Shown piece by piece: positions 54,422 through 63,559 of a stretch of 64,000 nucleotides of DNA. The position numbers and the translations under genes were made by a program. The notes beneath the pieces are model-generated. The model was not told the DNA's origin. It did no database searches and saw nothing but the letters and a program-made list of their open reading frames with translations. Each line of letters opens with the position of its first letter. Positions within the stretch are counted from its first letter, which is position 1. The stretch comes from Calothrix sp. PCC 7103 (GTDB lineage: Bacteria; Cyanobacteriota; Cyanobacteriia; Cyanobacteriales; Nostocaceae). Location of the stretch: the NCBI RefSeq assembly GCF_000331305.1, contig NZ_KB217483.1:539534-603533 (forward strand), written 5' to 3'.

Positions 54422-57400
54422 TTATGATATAAATATTTCAGTAGAATGTAACGTTAGTAATTGAGAGGGCATAAACTTTTGATTTGCACTGTCCCAATTA
54501 GCCAATGTTGCAGGAATAGTTTGTTCAAGGGTTTGCGGTGCATCTAATCGATGAAGTAAATTTAAATTCACGGCGATAACTCCTTTGACTTGTTGAATTA
54601 CTGCAATTATTTCAGAGGCTGTCACATTTTGCCCAAATTGGCGTTTTTCAAAAGCGAACGTTGCTTGTAAATCGGCTTCGATTTGTGCTTTTACTATTTC
54701 CGGAATATACCGTTTATCAATAATAACAGTAGCTGTTAATTTAAACCAGATTTGTTCATAAGATGAAACAAACGGCGCCAGTTGATAAGGGTCGCGAACT
54801 TTCTCAATGGCATCAACTAAATTTTTGTAAAGTTCAGAGTTACTAGGAACTTCTTTACCACCACTTGCCGCAATTGTGAGGTGTACAACTTGAGTTTGTT
54901 CTGACCAAAGCGACACTGCCATCACTTTACTAATTCCAGCAAATGTTCGAGCAAAATCCTCGAAGTCTCGCAGTGATACAATACGTTCTAAGGTTCTGAC
55001 TGTTTGGGGTGTACGGCGCCTAGCTTCAAGAGCCGTTTCTGGATTTGCTGCTCCCGAAGCTGCGATTGGATTTGTTACTTCCTTAATGCCAAGAGGGCGA
55101 GTTTTCAAAAGTTTTAAACTATTTACGATTACGTTACCTGCAAGACCAATACCACTACGATAAGTGGCGACAACATTATCAATTCCGCTTGGTAATCTTG
55201 CCCCATTTATACCATCTCCAAAAGTAATACTAACGGCGCCGTTGTCTTCAGTCCTAACTATATATACTTCCTGGTCAGGCTTTTTGTTATATAAATCAGG
55301 AACTTGTTGCCAAAGTAATCCATTCACGCGAACTTCAAGCGTACTTTTTATACCATCGGGTGTTGCAGCAGAAACGTAAGTAAGGGGTGGTTTTGTAATA
55401 AAAAATTGTTGGTTGGCAACTCTTCCATCACCACTGCCTAATATTTCCTCAACATCTGGAATTGTTTCTCCGTGAGTTGCAGCTACTACATTGGCAGATA
55501 TTGTTACGGTTTCTGGGTCATAGCAGTTTTGCAAAGGTTGACTTAATTCTAAGATTGGTAGTTGTTGATTGTTAGGTGGAGTTAATACTTCAATTAGTTC
55601 GCTGACTGGTTCCTCAGTAAAATCTGTATTATTTAACACTAAGTCTATTTCCGCATTTACCGAAGTTGTGCGAGTAAATATTCCCTCAAATCCATTTATA
55701 TCTTGAAGGCGCCAATTTTTATCACTAGGTTGTGTCATAACTTTTAAATGGTCGCCTGGTTTTATAGGAACACCCGATAAACCATCTACTGATGATAAAA
55801 TACCCATACCCCCAATGAATAATTTCGTTTTATCGTTATTATCAGCAATTGTCTTAATTTCAACATTTGCTAACCCAGAGTTGAAAGCATTCCAGTGGTC
55901 ACCTTGGTCTACCGAATAAAAAATGCCTCTGGTTTTTGTGCCAGCAATAAGCATCTCAATCGAATAATCTGTTCCTTCTGATAATAAATTTGGCTCAAAT
56001 GGCTGATTAATGCTTATCTTACTATCCGAAAGAATGGCTGTAACTCGACGAGTTTGATTATTTACTGTAATAAAAGCTCCAACTTGGATATATTCGGTCA
56101 ATTGAGTGAATGTTACAACTAAGTTATCACTACTTAGTAGACCAATACCAGGTTTTTGATAAATTGCTAAAGTCGTGATATCTAAATTGATTAAACCCTG
56201 ATTAACTGCTTGCCAAAGAGCTTGAGGTTGTACAGAGTTGAAGCGAAATATTCCTCCGCCATTTGTTCCTGCAAAAATCAAATTTAGATTCGGTTCGATA
56301 AAATTATTGTTATATTCTAAAAGCGCTGTAACATTGGGATGAGTAAGTCCACTGCTTAATGTGAAAGATGTTTCATTGGATAAATCTGATGTACTAAAAG
56401 CTTGATCAATGGTAAGAACTGTTTTAGAATCAACAGCGTTAATTCTCCGAATTTGTCCCATTACAGTAATTAATTTGCCCTGAAGTTTCTGTTCAAACTC
56501 AGTACCCGTACCAATTATATGTAAACTATTATTTTCATCACTTCTAATTGCACCAATTCCTGATAAATCAGCGTAACCAAATAACTCCCAAAAGTTTCCT
56601 TGGTCTTGTGAGCGAAAAATTCCTTGTTTAGATGTGCCGACAAACCAGCCTAAATTTGTAATCAGAATCGCTTGAATTTTAGCATCTATTAGGTTTCTAT
56701 TAATTGCTTTCCATCCATCGCGGTTTTCTAAATCGAAACGAAATATTCCTGCATCATTTGTACCAGCTAGTAAAATATTTCCCTGTTCGGTTGAACTGGT
56801 AACTAGTGTAGTAATATTAAGCGGAACTAAATCTTTGCTGATTGGCGCCCATGTTTCTCCATTCCAGCTAAACACACCGGAACCTGCGGTGCCTGCATAA
56901 AGTTGGCTATCTGAATCCACTACCAATGCACGAATGTGTTTATTTGTCAAACCCTGATTAATTGGCGCCCAACTATTATTGATGAAATTGCAACGAAATA
57001 TACCTTCATCCGTTCCTGCATAAAGATAATCATCTTTCATTACTAATGCTGAAACTACTAAATTATCTAGACCAAGATTATAACGCTGCCAAGAATTTTG
57101 AGCATTTGACCATTGAAACACACCACCAACTTGCTTAATTTCTACTTGCAATCTTTGTCCACTAATTAGTAGTTTTTGTTTTGCTTCAAGTCCTTGAACA
57201 AATTGATTAAGAAAGATGTAGTCTTTTGTAATTGGGTCTTGAAAGATTTGTTCTTGTTGAATATCGAGGGTAAGCGGAATTTCTGCAAGCGTTAATGGTT
57301 CGCTTTGTGCTAAAACTATTGTAGTTGATGGTTGAAACTTTTCTAGTCTGGTTTGATTTATAGTTTGAAGTTGAGTAACTTGAGCTTCTAAAGTTAATTT

Positions 57401-59434
57401 ATTAACTACGGCATTAGAAACGCTTTTTACTTGATAAGCTTGAGTTTCTAGATTATCGAGCAACACTATCCAACTATCAGAAATAATTTTAGGATAAACG
57501 TTATCGAGGTTGATATAGTTATTTCCCTGGTTTGGTTGAGATAATTTTTTTTGCACGAAACCCGCAAATCGAGTACCTGCAAAAAGCTGAATATCTTGAT
57601 TTGTTCCTCTTCCTGCTAATGCAGTTATATCTGTAAGTCTATTAATATTAATCTCTGTCCAGGTATCTCCATCATCGATAGATTTAAAAACTTGCCCATT
57701 TGAGGCGCCTGCAAATATTGTTGTATCAATAACGCTCAGTGTAGTAATATTTTTATCTGACAAGCCTTTGGATACCCAATTTATACTCTCAGACAAACGA
57801 CCTGTACTATTGATAGAGCAATATATACCATCGTTTTTTGTATTAGCAAATAAATAGTGTGTATCAACTTTTTTATAGTAAATTAGTCCTATGATATCAT
57901 TTGGTATATTGAGATTTAGTACATTCCTTACTAACGCTACTGGATTATCAGTTTCATTAACATTTACATTTAATTGTTGTATACCTGAATCAGTTGCTGC
58001 AAATAATTTGATTTGTGATTGTGATATTTCTATTTTTACTAAAGCCCGAACAGATTTATTTTCTAAACCAATATTTTTATTTTGCCACCGTTTGCCTGAA
58101 TCTGTTGAGTAAAAAATGCCATCATCAGTTCCTACATAAATATACTCTTGAGATTCAGAATATGAAACAAGCAAGCTGCGAACAACTGTATTTGGTAAGC
58201 CTGTATTGACTGCTTGAAAAGTTTTTGTATTACTGTTTTTATCACTGACTGTAACTTCTTGCATTTCAATTGTGCCAATACCAATTGGACTCCAGTTTTC
58301 GCCATTATCTTTCGAGCGAAATACTCCACCTGTTGGTGTTCCTGCTAATAGATACCCACGCTGGTCGCAAAATAAAGACTCTATATTAAAATTTGTTAAT
58401 CCAACATTGACTACAGTCCAATTTATACCATTATCGATTGAGCGGTATATACCTCTACCTGCTGTTCCTGCAAACAAATACTGATTACTAGAATTTACTA
58501 CAAGGCAACGAATATCAACTATTGGTAGTCCTTCACTTCTGGCAACCCAGCTTGTACTTGTACTATTGTATTGAAAAACACCACCTTGCAATTCGCTATA
58601 TCGTCGTTTAATTTCATCGGGTAAGTCTTTCCATTTGGGAGCAACATTCCCAAATAATGCTGCGCGCTGACGAAAGGCAAGAATACGAGGGTTCCGAAGC
58701 AAGGTTGAAATGGAATGTGGTTGAATCCATGTAACTTTAATACGTGTGTATTCTGTTTTGACAGTATCAATATTTGAAATTTTTAGTACTGTCCAAGTTA
58801 TAATTTGGTTATCTGTGGTTGGCTCATCAATTAATAAAATATGGTCGCCAGCTTGAAGTTGCGAGTTAATGCCTTGCAGGTAAAGTTCTTCTGTTTTCGT
58901 TGTAATTTCTTGAGGGCGCCTTTTTCGTGGTTTTATTGCATTCCAATCAGTGCGCGCGACAAATGTTTCGCTTGTCTCGAAGGTTTGGGGTAGTTCATCT
59001 TGAGATGGAATGCTTTGAATTTGCGTTCCTTTTGGGACTGTAACAATATTGGGAGAATTGGGTGTTTCATCAACAGTAAATGCTAAATATGTACTAGCGG
59101 CAACTCCTGGCTTGAGTTCACAACCAATAGTTCGAGCTAGCTCTATAATTGATTGTCGCTCGGTGGCAGTTCGCCAATATCCTTCGTTAGCTATTCGCTC
59201 TTGGTAAAACGTGAGGATATCAATTACCATTGCCCACGAGTCGATTAAAGCAATTGCTGCATCATCAGAATCTCTGGTTTTTAATTTTGCTAATGTGGAG
59301 TGATTCGGAATAATTGATGTGTGAAGATAATCGAGTAAGCGACGTTTGACAGAAGAGTAATCGCTAATTCGATAGGCAATGGTATTTAATCCAGGTGGGT
59401 TACTAGGGGATGATGGAATTAAATCGCTAGGCAT
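54422..59434 (-). CDS. Giant baseplate-J-like protein with two inserted BNR propellers (Afp12-like)
   Basis: A 1670-residue baseplate wedge protein. The N-terminus (LNTIAYRISDYSSVKRRLLD, AAIALIDSWAMVIDILTFYQ, PGVAASTYLAFTV) and the C-terminus (FGDGINGARLPSGIDNVVAT, RTLERIVSLRDFEDFARTFA) are those of baseplate J/gp6-like proteins. Between them, at about residues 288-631 and 768-1211, lie two sets of roughly seven BNR blades (IYRSIDNGINW, VFRSKDNGENW, IFYSTDSGKRW, VFKSIDDGDTW; IFRSQDQGNFW, IFYSVDQGDHW). The start at 59434 has GGAGG 10 nt upstream and overlaps the previous gene by 8 bp; a start at 59473 is less likely. Known Afp12 homologues are about half this size or have unrelated inserts. 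Confidence 0.82.
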   Translation of the reverse strand: MPSDLIPSSPSNPPGLNTIAYRISDYSSVKRRLLDYLHTSIIPNHSTLAKLKTRDSDDAAIALIDSWAMVIDILTFYQERIANEGYWRTATERQSIIELARTIGCELKPGVAASTYLAFTVDETPNSPNIVTVPKGTQIQSIPSQDELPQTFETSETFVARTDWNAIKPRKRRPQEITTKTEELYLQGINSQLQAGDHILLIDEPTTDNQIITWTVLKISNIDTVKTEYTRIKVTWIQPHSISTLLRNPRILAFRQRAALFGNVAPKWKDLPDEIKRRYSELQGGVFQYNSTSTSWVARSEGLPIVDIRCLVVNSSNQYLFAGTAGRGIYRSIDNGINWTVVNVGLTNFNIESLFCDQRGYLLAGTPTGGVFRSKDNGENWSPIGIGTIEMQEVTVSDKNSNTKTFQAVNTGLPNTVVRSLLVSYSESQEYIYVGTDDGIFYSTDSGKRWQNKNIGLENKSVRALVKIEISQSQIKLFAATDSGIQQLNVNVNETDNPVALVRNVLNLNIPNDIIGLIYYKKVDTHYLFANTKNDGIYCSINSTGRLSESINWVSKGLSDKNITTLSVIDTTIFAGASNGQVFKSIDDGDTWTEININRLTDITALAGRGTNQDIQLFAGTRFAGFVQKKLSQPNQGNNYINLDNVYPKIISDSWIVLLDNLETQAYQVKSVSNAVVNKLTLEAQVTQLQTINQTRLEKFQPSTTIVLAQSEPLTLAEIPLTLDIQQEQIFQDPITKDYIFLNQFVQGLEAKQKLLISGQRLQVEIKQVGGVFQWSNAQNSWQRYNLGLDNLVVSALVMKDDYLYAGTDEGIFRCNFINNSWAPINQGLTNKHIRALVVDSDSQLYAGTAGSGVFSWNGETWAPISKDLVPLNITTLVTSSTEQGNILLAGTNDAGIFRFDLENRDGWKAINRNLIDAKIQAILITNLGWFVGTSKQGIFRSQDQGNFWELFGYADLSGIGAIRSDENNSLHIIGTGTEFEQKLQGKLITVMGQIRRINAVDSKTVLTIDQAFSTSDLSNETSFTLSSGLTHPNVTALLEYNNNFIEPNLNLIFAGTNGGGIFRFNSVQPQALWQAVNQGLINLDITTLAIYQKPGIGLLSSDNLVVTFTQLTEYIQVGAFITVNNQTRRVTAILSDSKISINQPFEPNLLSEGTDYSIEMLIAGTKTRGIFYSVDQGDHWNAFNSGLANVEIKTIADNNDKTKLFIGGMGILSSVDGLSGVPIKPGDHLKVMTQPSDKNWRLQDINGFEGIFTRTTSVNAEIDLVLNNTDFTEEPVSELIEVLTPPNNQQLPILELSQPLQNCYDPETVTISANVVAATHGETIPDVEEILGSGDGRVANQQFFITKPPLTYVSAATPDGIKSTLEVRVNGLLWQQVPDLYNKKPDQEVYIVRTEDNGAVSITFGDGINGARLPSGIDNVVATYRSGIGLAGNVIVNSLKLLKTRPLGIKEVTNPIAASGAANPETALEARRRTPQTVRTLERIVSLRDFEDFARTFAGISKVMAVSLWSEQTQVVHLTIAASGGKEVPSNSELYKNLVDAIEKVRDPYQLAPFVSSYEQIWFKLTATVIIDKRYIPEIVKAQIEADLQATFAFEKRQFGQNVTASEIIAVIQQVKGVIAVNLNLLHRLDAPQTLEQTIPATLANWDSANQKFMPSQLLTLHSTEIFIS

Positions 59435-61868
59435 GTATAAGTCCTCCCTGCAAATTAAACGCGATTTTGCCATTTTCTGGAACGTTAGGAGCGTTCTTTA
59501 ATATAGGAATTTCTAACCGTTCAAATTTAATTACTCCTGCCTCAAGTTCTCCTTCAGGGGGTTGCTGGAGTCTTTGAAAGCGAGTGACTTGGACTGATAA
59601 AACTCCAGGAACTTGCATGGCAACCTTAATAATTTCGCTCAAATATACAGGTTTTGCAAACGTAAAGTTATCGGGATGAAAGAAGCCTAATTGACTATTA
59701 GACAACCGCTTATCACTAAAAGTTTCTAATAGTAATGCTTCTACATCTCGACGCGAATAATCTTGCTTGACATCAACGGTCATGGCAATATCTAATGGTA
59801 CAAAGCTAGGGTTATCTAGTTCTAAAGTATGCCCTGCAAGTCGATATGGCTGTAAATAATTTAGTAACCCTTGCCGAAATGTATCATCAAGTAAGGCGCC
59901 TTCTTTACGGTCAATAGTAATAAATATCGTTTCCCAACTACCTGTCCAGCGACGAGTTGCCAAAGCTTTTTGTACACCAGGGTATTCTTGGGCAAACTCT
60001 ACATAATCATCTTCTGTAACAGCACATTGACGTGTACGAAAAGCTTGACTAGCCCGAATTCGTACTTGTTCTAACGATTCAGCATCAACTCCCCCTTTGG
60101 CAGGAAGTGGATTCCGAATTTTATTAATTCCATCTATATATGGGTAAATATGTGTGATTGATTCAGCTCCAACGTTGCCTGCATTTGGATTGCCAATTCG
60201 GTAAATCGCCCGAAACCGAGTTCCAGGATTTGGTTGTCTACCGAGTTGATTATCTCCAAATCGCAGAAACGCACGTCCATCTTCTTCTTGCTCAACCACA
60301 AAATCACGTGCGAAACGGTCGCTCACTAATAAATCTTGTTGAGGGCGCCAGCGTTCATCGTTTCGGTCAAGTTCTTGTAACCAAATGCTGGGATGCGCGC
60401 GTGATAGAGAACTTTTATGATAAGCCAAGGGGCCATATTTGAGTCTTGGTTGGTAACGTTTTTGTGCGGGCACCTCGGCCAAATTCTCTTCTACAGTCAA
60501 ACCATGATTAACTAAAACAACATTTCCCCGTGCAATGCTAATATCGGTTCTGGGTATATCATTAATCATCTCAGCAATGTCTAACCGAAAAGGCAATGCA
60601 TCTTCAGTTGCCCACTCAATTTCTACTAATCGCTGAGGTGTAGTAACCCGTTCTGATAGTTTTTGATTTTGCTTTATACTTTCTTCTGTAAGTTTGTCTA
60701 AAAGTGGAGTTACTCGAATTAGTCGCACTGCATGACGATGAGTAGGATTTGCATCTTGACCTTCGACTCCGCGCATCTCCTCAAAAATTAACATATCACC
60801 AACACTAAGTTGCTGCTGTAAACGTCCACCTGTGTCTTTTAATACAGCTTGAGTGGCGCCAAGAGGTAATGAATAAGGCGCCGTTCCCCAAGTATGAAAC
60901 TCAATATAATTTTTAGACGCATACAATGTAATATCGTGCGAAGTCTCAAAAACTTGCGCTCCTGATGCTATTGCCTCTTGATATTCTCGTTGATTTAGTC
61001 CTGTTTTGTTAGACTGCACTTTTGTTAAAAACTTTGTGCCGGGACGATTTTCTTTTTCTGAAGGGCCAAGTAAGGTAATACCATCCATACTTGTATCAAC
61101 TTGAAGAATTACCCATGCTTCAGCATTGGAACCGTTGTGTAAAAAGTAATCTAATAATCGGGCATGACGACGAACTGAAACTCGTTTGCGAGCAGTTTCT
61201 AAGTAAGTTTCCGTAGCAACAGCGTCTTGATGATAACTTAAATAATCGGCGGCATATGCCATTAACTCTACTAACATTACACCAATATCCGCTGGACTAC
61301 GTTCTGTCCATTTGGGCATCGTCAACGCTAGTCGATTTAGCATTAACTGCCGAAAGCTTGCATAATCTTTGGCGAGGTAATCAATTGTGGGAGTGGGAAG
61401 GGGTTCTTGGTGTGAAGGAATAATATTGAATTGACAATCAAAATCACTATAGCTGACTGCAAACACAAAATCCACCGCTGCTAACTGGCTATCAATTCCG
61501 TCGGGTGGGTCAGTTTGGCTAAGAGATTTTACTAATTGTAAAGTGTAAGTTGAGCGGTCGCCAGGTTCATTTACTCGTACTGTTAGCACATTACCCAGCG
61601 CGGATGCATACTCTACAAACACCGCTTGTATTCGATTTCCACCTTTTATTAGTATATTAGTTTCGTTTAAAGGTATTCCATTTCTAGGGACGGTATTTTT
61701 AGTTTCAGATTGAAAGTATGAAGGTAAAGAATGAATAAAATATACTAAAAGCGTTCTTTGGTCTGGCGCCACTTCTAAGAAATCAATACCATTAAGAATT
61801 GGGCGCCCGTCTTCGTCTTTGGTTTTGCGAACGCTTGTTTGTCGCTGGGGGTCAAGACGGCTAACCAT
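59427..61868 (-). CDS. Baseplate J-like wedge protein (Afp11-like)
   Basis: An 813-residue baseplate protein. The middle has PTIDYLAKDYASFRQLMLNRL and LMAYAADYLSYHQDAVATETYL, conserved in eCIS/T6SS-type wedge proteins. The C-terminal half has FGDNQLGRQPNPGTRFRAIYRIGNPNAGNV and RTRQCAVTEDDYVEFAQEYPGVQKA, the baseplate J motif. It starts 1 nt after the gp25 gene stop, with GAGGTG inside gp25, so translation is coupled. It forms the baseplate ring around the spike. Confidence 0.9.
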   Translation of the reverse strand: MVSRLDPQRQTSVRKTKDEDGRPILNGIDFLEVAPDQRTLLVYFIHSLPSYFQSETKNTVPRNGIPLNETNILIKGGNRIQAVFVEYASALGNVLTVRVNEPGDRSTYTLQLVKSLSQTDPPDGIDSQLAAVDFVFAVSYSDFDCQFNIIPSHQEPLPTPTIDYLAKDYASFRQLMLNRLALTMPKWTERSPADIGVMLVELMAYAADYLSYHQDAVATETYLETARKRVSVRRHARLLDYFLHNGSNAEAWVILQVDTSMDGITLLGPSEKENRPGTKFLTKVQSNKTGLNQREYQEAIASGAQVFETSHDITLYASKNYIEFHTWGTAPYSLPLGATQAVLKDTGGRLQQQLSVGDMLIFEEMRGVEGQDANPTHRHAVRLIRVTPLLDKLTEESIKQNQKLSERVTTPQRLVEIEWATEDALPFRLDIAEMINDIPRTDISIARGNVVLVNHGLTVEENLAEVPAQKRYQPRLKYGPLAYHKSSLSRAHPSIWLQELDRNDERWRPQQDLLVSDRFARDFVVEQEEDGRAFLRFGDNQLGRQPNPGTRFRAIYRIGNPNAGNVGAESITHIYPYIDGINKIRNPLPAKGGVDAESLEQVRIRASQAFRTRQCAVTEDDYVEFAQEYPGVQKALATRRWTGSWETIFITIDRKEGALLDDTFRQGLLNYLQPYRLAGHTLELDNPSFVPLDIAMTVDVKQDYSRRDVEALLLETFSDKRLSNSQLGFFHPDNFTFAKPVYLSEIIKVAMQVPGVLSVQVTRFQRLQQPPEGELEAGVIKFERLEIPILKNAPNVPENGKIAFNLQGGLIHA

Positions 61869-61869
61869 T

Positions 61870-62241
61870 TTACACCTCGCGAGTAAACTGTACTGTTTTA
61901 GGTTCGTTTGTGCGTCGCACGACGTATTTGACTATTACTTGTAAACTATCACCCTCACTAATACTTTTAACTGCGGTTGCATCAACCGTTTCAATATCAA
62001 TAATGTCACCTAACCATTGCTCCAAGGCGCCTTGCACTAAAAATTGCGTTGCTACAGCTAATTCTTGATTATTCTTGCCAAAAATCAACTGCATAATGCC
62101 ACTGCCAAAATCTGGACGGTTAACACGCTCACCAGGACTAGTAAACAAAACTTGTTCAATCAAATCTTGAATATGGTTATCTTCGTTAGCTTCGGCAACA
62201 CGCCCTTTGTCGTCAATATGGAAAGGATAATCTATTTGCAT
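61870..62241 (-). CDS. gp25-like baseplate protein (Afp9-like)
   Basis: A 123-residue protein of the gpW/gp25 family. It has FTSPGERVNRPDFGSGIMQLIFG, the most conserved block, which nucleates the sheath on the baseplate in T4 and T6SS, and a C-terminal strand-rich part. The length is normal. It is between the PAAR-like gene and the first baseplate J gene, the usual eCIS order. Confidence 0.92.
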   Translation of the reverse strand: MQIDYPFHIDDKGRVAEANEDNHIQDLIEQVLFTSPGERVNRPDFGSGIMQLIFGKNNQELAVATQFLVQGALEQWLGDIIDIETVDATAVKSISEGDSLQVIVKYVVRRTNEPKTVQFTREV

Positions 62242-62265
62242 ATATAGTTATATTTATGATTAAAA

Positions 62266-62589
62266 TTACATCCCTTTGACTCGCATTTGCGTCAATACAA
62301 CTGTTAATGGAGTACCAGTTGGCGCGCAAATTGCTTGACTATCTTGGAGTAATACTGGCATACCCATTGCTTTAACTCGCAAAGCTGCTAATACCCATAC
62401 TCCGGTTATACAAGGGCCAACATTAACAGGTGGTGGTGGGTTTGCACAGCCAGCAATAACATAAGGTGGTGGTTGAACGGTTACAGGTAAGCCCATCACT
62501 CGAACGCGAGGCATAGGCATGGTACATTTAGCTTGTCCACCATGAGAGCAAATTACTGTACTACCAATATTGAGAAGAAAACCAGGCAT
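62266..62589 (-). CDS. PAAR-like spike-tip protein (Afp10-like)
   Basis: A 107-residue protein rich in Pro, Cys and Val. It begins MPGFLLNIGSTVICSHGGQAKC and repeats R-V-x-x-M-G-x-P-V units (RVRVMGLPVTV, RVKAMGMPVLL, MRVKGM), the internal duplication typical of PAAR-like cones. His and several Cys could bind the metal at the tip. It lies between the spike and gp25 genes. It should sharpen the spike; no effector domain is fused. Confidence 0.85.
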   Translation of the reverse strand: MPGFLLNIGSTVICSHGGQAKCTMPMPRVRVMGLPVTVQPPPYVIAGCANPPPPVNVGPCITGVWVLAALRVKAMGMPVLLQDSQAICAPTGTPLTVVLTQMRVKGM

Positions 62590-62625
62590 AATAATCTACT
62601 CTATATTACTAAATAAAGGTCTTTG

Positions 62626-62698
62626 TGTCATTCTGAGCGTAGCGAAGAATCTTTGTTTTGATTTAAGTTATTTGAGATGCTTCGTTCCTCAGCATGAC
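62626..62698. repeat. Dispersed hairpin repeat inside the injection operon
   Basis: GTCATTCTGAGCGTAGCGAAG and CTTCGTTCCTCAGCATGAC form the ends of an imperfect hairpin in the 134-bp gap between the PAAR-like and spike genes. It is the cleanest copy of the family seen also at 18596 and 44761. In RNA it would form a stem that could partly terminate or stabilise the operon transcript. Confidence 0.7.
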
Positions 62699-62723
62699 AT
62701 TGAGAGATGCTTCGTTTCTTTCC

Positions 62724-63527
62724 TTAGATTACTTCTAAGGCGCCGTTATTAACATTGACTGTAACTGGTGATAATTTAATATTGGCTGCTGAATTACTCA
62801 GTTCAATTTTACCAGGCATGATTTCTAAACTTGCGGGTGTCGTACTTAATTTAATTCCTGTTGAACTAAATTTAGCATTAGCTGGACTATTATTTATTTC
62901 AATTCCAGAAGATGTTGCTAATTTAATTGTAGCAGGATTACATATTAAATCAATTGTATTAGCAGTTAATTTCGTTTCAACACTACTTTCCTTTTGCTGA
63001 ATCATATCAGATGTAATAGTGACTGTTGAAGACGCTTTATTTTTTAGTTCAATCATATCGGCTGTAATTTTAATAGTTGTTTCATCTTTATTATTAATTT
63101 CAATACCATCAGCATTAAAGACCATTTTCAATTTTCGCTCTACTACAGGTGACTCGACTTCGAGCGTTACACCTTTGTTTTCTCCCAATTTACTTAAAGT
63201 CGCAGTTATTCCATCAGTTCTAAAAACTTGAACCTTATCGGGTTCTTCTACTTTGGCATTTTGAGGTAATTCATCTTCACCCCAAAAACATCCACTCCAA
63301 ATCGGATAATCTGGGTCTCCAGCCTCAAATTCTACCCAAATATTAGTATTGACTGGAGGAATTGTAAAAAAACCTATATCTTTTCCTGCATAAGGTGTAC
63401 ATGGCATTGCCCAGCTTTGCCGACCTTCACCATATACTGCTGGAACTATTACTTGAATTCGTCCCAAGTACAATGGGTCTTTATTTGCTGAGACTTTACC
63501 ACGATATTTACCAAAAAATTGTTTCAT
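62724..63527 (-). CDS. gp5/VgrG-like spike protein (OB-fold plus beta-helix)
   Basis: A 267-residue protein. Residues 1-95 are the gp5-type OB-fold (GKYRGKVSANKDPLYLGRIQ, FTIPPVNTNIWVEFEAGDPD). Residues 110-267 are short strand repeats (IKITADMIELKN, VTITSDMIQQKE, IKLATSSGIEINN), the triangular beta-helix needle. No lysozyme domain is present. The protein would trimerise under the PAAR tip and puncture membranes. It follows the gp27-like gene by 32 nt. Confidence 0.88.
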   Translation of the reverse strand: MKQFFGKYRGKVSANKDPLYLGRIQVIVPAVYGEGRQSWAMPCTPYAGKDIGFFTIPPVNTNIWVEFEAGDPDYPIWSGCFWGEDELPQNAKVEEPDKVQVFRTDGITATLSKLGENKGVTLEVESPVVERKLKMVFNADGIEINNKDETTIKITADMIELKNKASSTVTITSDMIQQKESSVETKLTANTIDLICNPATIKLATSSGIEINNSPANAKFSSTGIKLSTTPASLEIMPGKIELSNSAANIKLSPVTVNVNNGALEVI

Positions 63528-63559
63528 TTTTTTAATTAATTTAAAAATAATTTAGAAAA

